Source: Candidatus Magasanikbacteria bacterium RIFCSPHIGHO2_02_FULL_47_14 (lineage in GTDB: Bacteria > Patescibacteriota > Patescibacteriia > Magasanikbacterales > UBA922). From it: 11,365 nucleotides of DNA. Position numbers and translations under genes: made by a program. The notes beneath the pieces were generated by a model, which saw only the letters and a program-made list of their open reading frames with translations, was not told the origin of the DNA and did not search any database. The stretch is taken from positions 16,461 through 27,825 of the forward strand of contig MFQB01000055.1 in the NCBI GenBank assembly GCA_001784275.1, written 5' to 3'. Positions 7,391 through 11,365 of the stretch are shown here, in pieces (the stretch's first letter is position 1; the number at the start of each line of letters is the position of its first letter).

Positions 7391-7420
7391 TTTACTGGCC
7401 CTGCCGGAGTGCGCTATAAT
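7391..7420 (+). promoter_or_regulatory. Promoter of dnaX
   Basis: A consensus -10 TATAAT (7415-7420) has a -35-like TTTACT (7391-7396, 4/6) at an 18-base spacer. The -10 ends only 11 bases before the dnaX ATG at 7432, so the predicted 5' leader is about 4-6 bases and leaves no room for a Shine-Dalgarno. Confidence 0.6.
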
Positions 7421-7431
7421 GGGTAAATTCT

Positions 7432-9042
7432 ATGGCACTCTATCACATCCATCGACCACAGCATTTTGAGGCTATCATTGGCCAAGAACACATCGTTCGA
7501 ACCCTTTCAAACCAGATTACTACCGGGCGCGTTGGGCATGCCTATTTATTTTCAGGACCACGGGGTGTTGGCAAAACCACGACTGCACGAATTATCGCAA
7601 AGGCTCTGAACTGTAAGGAACGCAAGACAAAGGATCCAAACCCATGTGACGAGTGCAGTTCTTGCATCGAAATTCGTGATGGTCGGTCCATTGACGTTAT
7701 AGAAATTGATGCCGCCAGTCACACAGGTGTCGATCATGTCCGCGAACACATCATCGAAAATTCGCGATTTAAACCGAGCAAGTCAGCATATAAGGTCTTT
7801 ATCATCGATGAGGTGCACATGCTCTCCACAAGCGCGTTTAATGCGCTTCTGAAGACGTTGGAAGAGCCACCGGCACACGTTGTCTTTATTTTGGCCACAA
7901 CTGAATCACAAAAATTACCCCAAACGATAGTTTCTCGTTGCCAACACTTCTCCTTTTCCACAGTTGCTCGTGATATTTTACAAAAATACCTGGAAAAAAT
8001 TGCGAAGACTGAGTCTACAAAAGTTGATAAAGAGGTTCTGGGCTACATCATTCAAAAAAGCGGTGGCTGTGTTCGAGATGCTGTGAGTTTGCTGGACCAA
8101 ATTCTTTCTTCCGGTGAAAAAAACATTACTCCTGACGTTGCAAAATTATTTCTACCAATCTCTCCTCAAGAGGACGTCCACGCCCTCGTTCGAGCAGTCG
8201 TTGAGTCAGATGTCTCTGCTTCTTTGGCAATAATTCAAAAACTTGCAGACCGCGGCCAGGATATGACTCAGTTTATGGACGCGGTAACTGGTTTTTGTCG
8301 AATAATCTTACTGGCGCAAATGGAAAATTCCTTGTGGCCGGAGTTGATTGATAGCAACGAAACAAAGGCAGAAGTACTCGAGTTGAAACAAAACATTACA
8401 CCCGAAAGGTTGATGGCGCTCATTGACGGTTTGATAGAGCGCAGAAACCAGATTAAGTTAAGCCCACTCCCCCAACTTCCTTTAGAAATGTTGGTCATCT
8501 CAACCTGTGGACAGACAGCTGGTCGCGGGCAGTCACCCAGCGGTGATCGGAGCAAAGGCGAAAGTGAAGTCGTGAAGACTGAGAGCGCTCCGGTGGTTGT
8601 GTCTGCAGTGGAGCCTCCCGCGCCGATTGCAGCACCACCAGCCCAAACAGCCAAGAAGTCAGTGACTGCGCGAGTAAAAGAGCTTGTAGGCAAGGAAGAG
8701 CGCTTGCTTGATGAGAATGTCGTCAGAACCGAGTGGCAACAACTCGTTCAAAAACTGGAATCCGTCTCCCCTTCTTTGGTGTTTATTTTAAAGTTATCCG
8801 AGATTGTAAGCATAGAAAAGACAACAATCACCTTGTCTGTTCAATATCAGTTTCACAAGGACAAGTTGATGGACAAACCCACCTATCGCAAGTTGACTGA
8901 GATGCTGGCAGAGTCATTGGGTATTCGCGTTGACTTGGTTGTAGTCGTAAAAGAAGGAAGCCAGGGTGTACAAACTTCAAATACCAGCCAAAACCACGAA
9001 CTCCAAGAGTTGGCCGCTGCCTTTGGAGGAGAGGTCGTATAA
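7432..9042 (+). CDS. dnaX: DNA polymerase III subunit tau (clamp-loader ATPase)
   Basis: A 536-residue clamp-loader subunit of the replisome that loads the beta sliding clamp with ATP. The N-terminus HRPQHFEAIIGQEHI is the family entry motif. Walker A is GPRGVGKT at 42-49; the zinc module has C61, C72, C75 and C78; Walker B is IIDEVH at 124-129; sensor 1 is LATTE at 154-158; the SRC motif that supplies the arginine finger is at 168-170; sensor 2 is GCVRDAVSLLDQ with R215. Domain III runs to about residue 360. A Pro/Ala/Ser-rich linker covers about 365-425 (PPAPIAAPPAQTAKK) and leads to a C-terminal tau-type domain at about 430-536. This is longer than a gamma-only protein but shorter than E. 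coli tau (643). No frameshift site is positioned to make a gamma-like product; a slippery-looking A AAA AAC at codons 229-231 is too early. The gene diverges from SWIB and is followed by tRNA-Gln. Confidence 0.96.
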   Translation: MALYHIHRPQHFEAIIGQEHIVRTLSNQITTGRVGHAYLFSGPRGVGKTTTARIIAKALNCKERKTKDPNPCDECSSCIEIRDGRSIDVIEIDAASHTGVDHVREHIIENSRFKPSKSAYKVFIIDEVHMLSTSAFNALLKTLEEPPAHVVFILATTESQKLPQTIVSRCQHFSFSTVARDILQKYLEKIAKTESTKVDKEVLGYIIQKSGGCVRDAVSLLDQILSSGEKNITPDVAKLFLPISPQEDVHALVRAVVESDVSASLAIIQKLADRGQDMTQFMDAVTGFCRIILLAQMENSLWPELIDSNETKAEVLELKQNITPERLMALIDGLIERRNQIKLSPLPQLPLEMLVISTCGQTAGRGQSPSGDRSKGESEVVKTESAPVVVSAVEPPAPIAAPPAQTAKKSVTARVKELVGKEERLLDENVVRTEWQQLVQKLESVSPSLVFILKLSEIVSIEKTTITLSVQYQFHKDKLMDKPTYRKLTEMLAESLGIRVDLVVVVKEGSQGVQTSNTSQNHELQELAAAFGGEVV

Positions 9043-9046
9043 AAGG

Positions 9047-9075
9047 TTGATTTTGTCTCTGGGATGTGGTATAGT
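9047..9075 (+). promoter_or_regulatory. Promoter of tRNA-Gln
   Basis: TTGATT (9047-9052), a 17-base spacer and TATAGT (9070-9075) begin 4 bases after the dnaX stop. The boxes and spacing are identical to those of the metG promoter. Transcription would start near 9082, about 14 bases before the mature tRNA end. Confidence 0.7.
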
Positions 9076-9095
9076 GATCCGACAAAAAGCACTAT

Positions 9096-9166
9096 TCGGG
9101 GCTCGTCTAATGGTAGGACCGCAGATTCTGGATCTGCTTATTGGGGTTCGAATCCCTAGCCCCGAG
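9096..9166 (+). tRNA. tRNA-Gln, anticodon CTG
   Basis: A complete cloverleaf can be drawn. The acceptor stem is TCGGGGC (9096-9102) with GCCCCGA (9159-9165), 7 of 7 paired. The D stem is GTC/GAC with loop TAATGGTAG. The anticodon stem is GCAGA/TCTGC (9121-9125 with 9133-9137), with loop TTCTGGA carrying CTG at 9128-9130. The variable loop has 4 bases. The T arm is TGGGG-TTCGAAT-CCCTA (9142-9158, one G-T wobble). The discriminator is G9166. A weak first pair (T1-A72) and G73 match the identity features of bacterial tRNA-Gln, which supports the assignment beyond the anticodon. The 3' CCA is not encoded (G is followed by CAC), so a CCA-adding enzyme must finish it. It reads CAG codons. Confidence 0.95.
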
Positions 9167-9176
9167 CACACGTTAT

Positions 9177-9204
9177 AAAGCAGCGCTACGTAGCACTGCT
9201 TTTT
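9177..9204 (+). terminator. Intrinsic terminator after tRNA-Gln, overlapping the end of the convergent ABC gene
   Basis: The stem is AAAGCAG/CTGCTTT (9177-9183 with 9196-9202), continued after a C-A mismatch by GCT/AGC around ACGT, with a run of five T at 9200-9204. It terminates the tRNA transcript. The stop codon of the convergent ABC exporter (9186-9188) and its last codons lie inside the same hairpin, which may also act weakly on the minus strand (TTT only). Confidence 0.75.
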
Positions 9205-10955
9205 CGTTTGTTCAAAGCAAAAAATTTACTGCTCGTATCCCCCATTAAGGTATCAAACTTGCCCTTTTCTACAACTCTTCCGCCGTCAAAGACATAAATT
9301 ACATCAGACTTTTCCAGTGTTGAAACACGGTGTGCAATACTTATAACTGTCCTTTCCTTGAGCTGTGTCTCGAGCGCCTCCTGAATAAGAAACTCTGTTC
9401 TGTTATCCAAGGACGAGGTTGCTTCATCCAAAATAATAATCGGAGAATTTTTACATATGGCACGAGCAATACCGACTCTTTGACGTTCTCCACCGGAAAG
9501 ATGATAGCCCTTCTCCCCAACCAGCATTTCTAACCCATTTGGTAGCTGCGCAACAACTTCATCTAACTGTGCAATGGATAACGCTTTGGCTAATGTAACA
9601 TCATCGATATCTCGAAGAAGCGTAATGTTTTCGCGCAACGTCAAATTAAAAATCTCCGTCTCTTGTAACACCAACGTAATTTTTTGAGTCTGGTCGTCGT
9701 GCGTGAGATCGTAAAATGATACATCGCCAATACGATAACTCCCCGAGTCTATTGGATATAAGCCTGCCAAAATTTTAGCAAAGGTGGATTTTCCACTCCC
9801 GGTTTTACCTACGAGACCAACTTTGGAAAACTTGGGGATGACAAAAGAAACATTAGTTATTGTTTCCTCATCTTTATCTTTTTTGCCTTTTTCGTAGGTA
9901 AAATGCAACCGATCAATGGTAATTTCTTTCCAGCCGTGCGGGAAATGTTTCTTTCCCGAATGTGTCTTGGTTTTTGCTGAAAAAATACCCATCATTCTGC
10001 CCATTGCAGACTTTGCATCCAAAACTACCTCATAGACCTCAATCATGTCATTCGAATTTTCAACAACTTTTTGCATATACCCATAAAATATGACCAGAGC
10101 ACCTGCCGTTACCTGTCCTGCCAACACATCCTGAACAATAAAAAACAGAAAAGCGCCATAGCACAGCCCATTAAATGCCTGATAGCACTTCCACATGTTG
10201 TTTTTTATCAAACGCAATATGTACTCATGGTCACGTATGTTCCTCTCTTTGCCTGCAATATGACGTTTAAAATCAGAGCCCGCACCAAGAGTCTTTATCG
10301 TCAAAATATTGCTCAGACCCTCAACATACGAGCCGCCTGCCTTCTCCACAGACGAAAAAAACTCATCGTTTTCTCTCTGAATACGTCGATTAAAAGATAA
10401 AACGATGACCCAAAACCCCAAAATATATATCAAAAAGAAAAGAACATACTTTGGCTGAATAAACACAAAAACAAACATCACACCAACGATTGAGGCCAGT
10501 GAACGCAGAATCTCACTATTCAACCGTCTATACAAGACCCGCATGGCTTCTATACCACTGTTTATTCGCTGGGCTTTTGCTCCGGCATTTTCGTTCAAAT
10601 GCCACGCGAGTGAAAAATCAAGCAGCTTTTCAAATCCTTTTACCTTTGTTTCATAGACCACGTTACTCATGAGGTTCCCGGTCATTCGTTTGAGTGATAA
10701 GCGTATGAAGGACACTACAATAAATGACACGCCGAGTGTGATGGTATATATGTAAAACAACTTCAGTGAGTCCCCGCTCTTGTATGTGGTAAGTAAGTCT
10801 ACGACTTTTCCCACGATAAGCGCAGGAACGACAACATAGAATTGAACCGCAAAAATAACAAGCGTCAAGAATAACCACTTCCATTTTGCTTTGCCCAACA
10901 AGTACCAAAACGACTGAACTAAATTTTTCCAACCAAAAACTTCTGCACGTTGCAT
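9186..10955 (-). CDS. ABC exporter half-transporter (fused type-1 membrane domain and ATPase)
   Basis: A 589-residue MsbA/LmrA-type exporter that would work as a homo- or heterodimer in the cytoplasmic membrane. The N-terminal membrane domain (about 20-310) shows hydrophobic segments at about 28-50, 67-86, 153-167 with 170-187, and a less clear pair at about 260-295, close to the usual six helices. The ATPase domain (about 343-585) is complete: Walker A GKTGSGKS 383-390, Q-loop Q431 (LVLQETEIFN), signature LSGGERQR 486-493, Walker B IIILDEATSSLD 506-517, and H-loop H542 (SIAHR). All catalytic residues are intact. No peptidase or binding-protein domain is present, so the substrate (lipid, peptide or drug) cannot be deduced. 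The start at 10955 is preceded by AGGAT at -10 to -14, readable either as a weak Shine-Dalgarno or as a -10 box. It appears monocistronic, with lower G+C than dnaX. Confidence 0.93.
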   Translation of the reverse strand: MQRAEVFGWKNLVQSFWYLLGKAKWKWLFLTLVIFAVQFYVVVPALIVGKVVDLLTTYKSGDSLKLFYIYTITLGVSFIVVSFIRLSLKRMTGNLMSNVVYETKVKGFEKLLDFSLAWHLNENAGAKAQRINSGIEAMRVLYRRLNSEILRSLASIVGVMFVFVFIQPKYVLFFLIYILGFWVIVLSFNRRIQRENDEFFSSVEKAGGSYVEGLSNILTIKTLGAGSDFKRHIAGKERNIRDHEYILRLIKNNMWKCYQAFNGLCYGAFLFFIVQDVLAGQVTAGALVIFYGYMQKVVENSNDMIEVYEVVLDAKSAMGRMMGIFSAKTKTHSGKKHFPHGWKEITIDRLHFTYEKGKKDKDEETITNVSFVIPKFSKVGLVGKTGSGKSTFAKILAGLYPIDSGSYRIGDVSFYDLTHDDQTQKITLVLQETEIFNLTLRENITLLRDIDDVTLAKALSIAQLDEVVAQLPNGLEMLVGEKGYHLSGGERQRVGIARAICKNSPIIILDEATSSLDNRTEFLIQEALETQLKERTVISIAHRVSTLEKSDVIYVFDGGRVVEKGKFDTLMGDTSSKFFALNKRKSSAT

Positions 10956-10964
10956 ATAGAGATC

Positions 10965-10993
10965 ATCCTAACAAACAATAAAGTGAAACACAA
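10965..10993 (-). promoter_or_regulatory. Possible promoter of the ABC exporter gene
   Basis: On the minus strand, TTGTGT (10993-10988) and TAGGAT (10970-10965, 4/6) are spaced by 17 bases, which would place transcription start about 3 bases before the ATG. The AGGAT may instead be a ribosome-binding site served by a promoter further upstream, so this call is tentative. Confidence 0.3.
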
Positions 10994-11022
10994 GAAAAAA
11001 GAAATACTGAGATGGCTTTATA

Positions 11023-11051
11023 TTGACCAGATACGAAGAATGTGTTAGTTT
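11023..11051 (+). promoter_or_regulatory. Probable promoter of the partial gene at 11075
   Basis: TTGACC (11023-11028, 5/6) is followed after 17 bases by TAGTTT (11046-11051), a poor -10 but preceded by TGt as in extended -10 promoters. The leader of about 17 bases then contains a purine-rich ribosome-binding site. Confidence 0.45.
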
Positions 11052-11061
11052 CAAACCCAGA

Positions 11062-11070
11062 AAGGTAGGG
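11062..11070 (+). promoter_or_regulatory. Ribosome-binding site of the partial gene
   Basis: AAGGTAGGG ends 4 bases before the ATG at 11075. It is the clearest Shine-Dalgarno-like sequence in the window and fixes this start. Most other genes here show none. Confidence 0.5.
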
Positions 11071-11074
11071 AAAG

Positions 11075-11365
11075 ATGCCAACTTCCAAATTGCCCAACAG
11101 AGATGTGATGGTACCTGCAACAGTGATCGCCTTCGGGGCCGAGCGTCCCAAGGTCGGCGTCAACCTGCGTTACGAGCAGCGGACCCCCGAAGAGCAACGT
11201 GCCGATCGCTACCGCGAGGACGACGCCTTCGTGTACGACAAGTCGGCCGGCGCTGTGATCGCCGACCTGCGCCCCGGAATGAAGTTCCTGATGCTCTTCC
11301 AGGGCTATGGCGATAAGCGGCTCGGCGTGGCCTGCGTGGAGTTGACCGGCGGCTATGGGATCGGC
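11075..11365 (+). CDS. Unrecognised protein, N-terminal 97 residues, strikingly G+C-rich (runs off the window)
   Basis: An ATG at 11075 after a Shine-Dalgarno-like sequence opens 97 codons with no stop to the window edge. I do not recognise the protein. It begins MPTSKLPNRDVMVPATVIAF and continues GAERPKVGVNLRYEQRTPEE, a charged stretch (QRADRYREDDAF), and VIADLRPGMKFLMLFQGYGD, then KRLGVACVELTGGYGIG at the edge. It looks soluble, with no signal peptide or membrane helix. Counting by hand, 11101-11365 is about 64% G+C, against 32% for 10981-11040 and 38% for a sample of the ABC gene. Codons shift to G/C-ending ones (CTG, GTG, GCC, CGC, GAC) after about residue 20, while the first 15-20 codons look like the rest of the window. 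The intact frame, promoter and RBS argue for a real gene. Recent transfer, unusual codon bias or an assembly join could explain the composition. Confidence 0.6.
   Translation, partial: MPTSKLPNRDVMVPATVIAFGAERPKVGVNLRYEQRTPEEQRADRYREDDAFVYDKSAGAVIADLRPGMKFLMLFQGYGDKRLGVACVELTGGYGIG

Noticed and set aside
9066..9178. Frames running through the tRNA-Gln on both strands
   Set aside because: The stretch is fully accounted for by a promoter, a complete cloverleaf and a terminator.
11023..11316. 97-residue plus frame with a stop at 11314-11316
   Set aside because: Its ATG-like start overlaps the promoter region and it lacks an RBS. The frame from 11075 has an RBS, stays open to the edge and shows G/C-ending codon bias at third positions, so it is the better gene.
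1..11365. CRISPR array, insertion sequence or prophage genes
   Set aside because: No regularly spaced repeats, transposase, integrase or structural phage genes are visible. The only sizeable inverted repeat is the 6922-7037 element.

Overview
The window reads as a piece of a small, compact bacterial genome of the Candidate Phyla Radiation (Patescibacteria, probably Parcubacteria- or Microgenomates-like). This is an inference. It rests on the mix of core genes (metG, dnaX, a tRNA) with genes I associate with that group: a stand-alone conjugation-type ATPase with a small companion gene upstream, a short SWIB-domain protein, and a conserved uncharacterised protein of about 200 residues. Genes are tightly packed, Shine-Dalgarno sequences are mostly absent, and the standard code fits. 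All eight stop codons seen are TAA or TAG, with no in-frame TGA.

Left part, minus strand (2860 to 1): an operon metG - cvpA-like - tatD (truncated by the window edge), separated by 9 and 1 bases and driven by a good sigma-70-type promoter at 2873-2901. It covers Met-tRNA charging, a small membrane protein and a metal-dependent nuclease.

Middle, plus strand (2907 to 6907): diverging from metG, a 198-residue companion protein and an 862-residue membrane-anchored TraD/VirD4-like ATPase form a two-gene unit ending at a hairpin. A separately promoted 203-residue conserved hypothetical protein follows. Between it and the convergent SWIB gene lies a 116-base, highly structured element (15-bp outer stem, two inner hairpins) that is either an elaborate bidirectional terminator or an undescribed small RNA.

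Right part: the SWIB gene (minus) and dnaX (plus) diverge from back-to-back promoters. dnaX is followed by a tRNA-Gln(CTG) with its own promoter and a terminator. The terminator hairpin also contains the last codons and stop of a convergent type-1 ABC exporter (9186-10955, minus). The last ~300 bases hold the start of an unrecognised gene at about 64% G+C, against 32-38% just upstream. This could be transferred DNA or an assembly junction.

A recurrent theme is that several promoters (metG, dnaX, possibly the ABC gene and the ATPase companion) put the predicted transcription start only a few bases before the start codon. Leaderless or near-leaderless translation may be common here.
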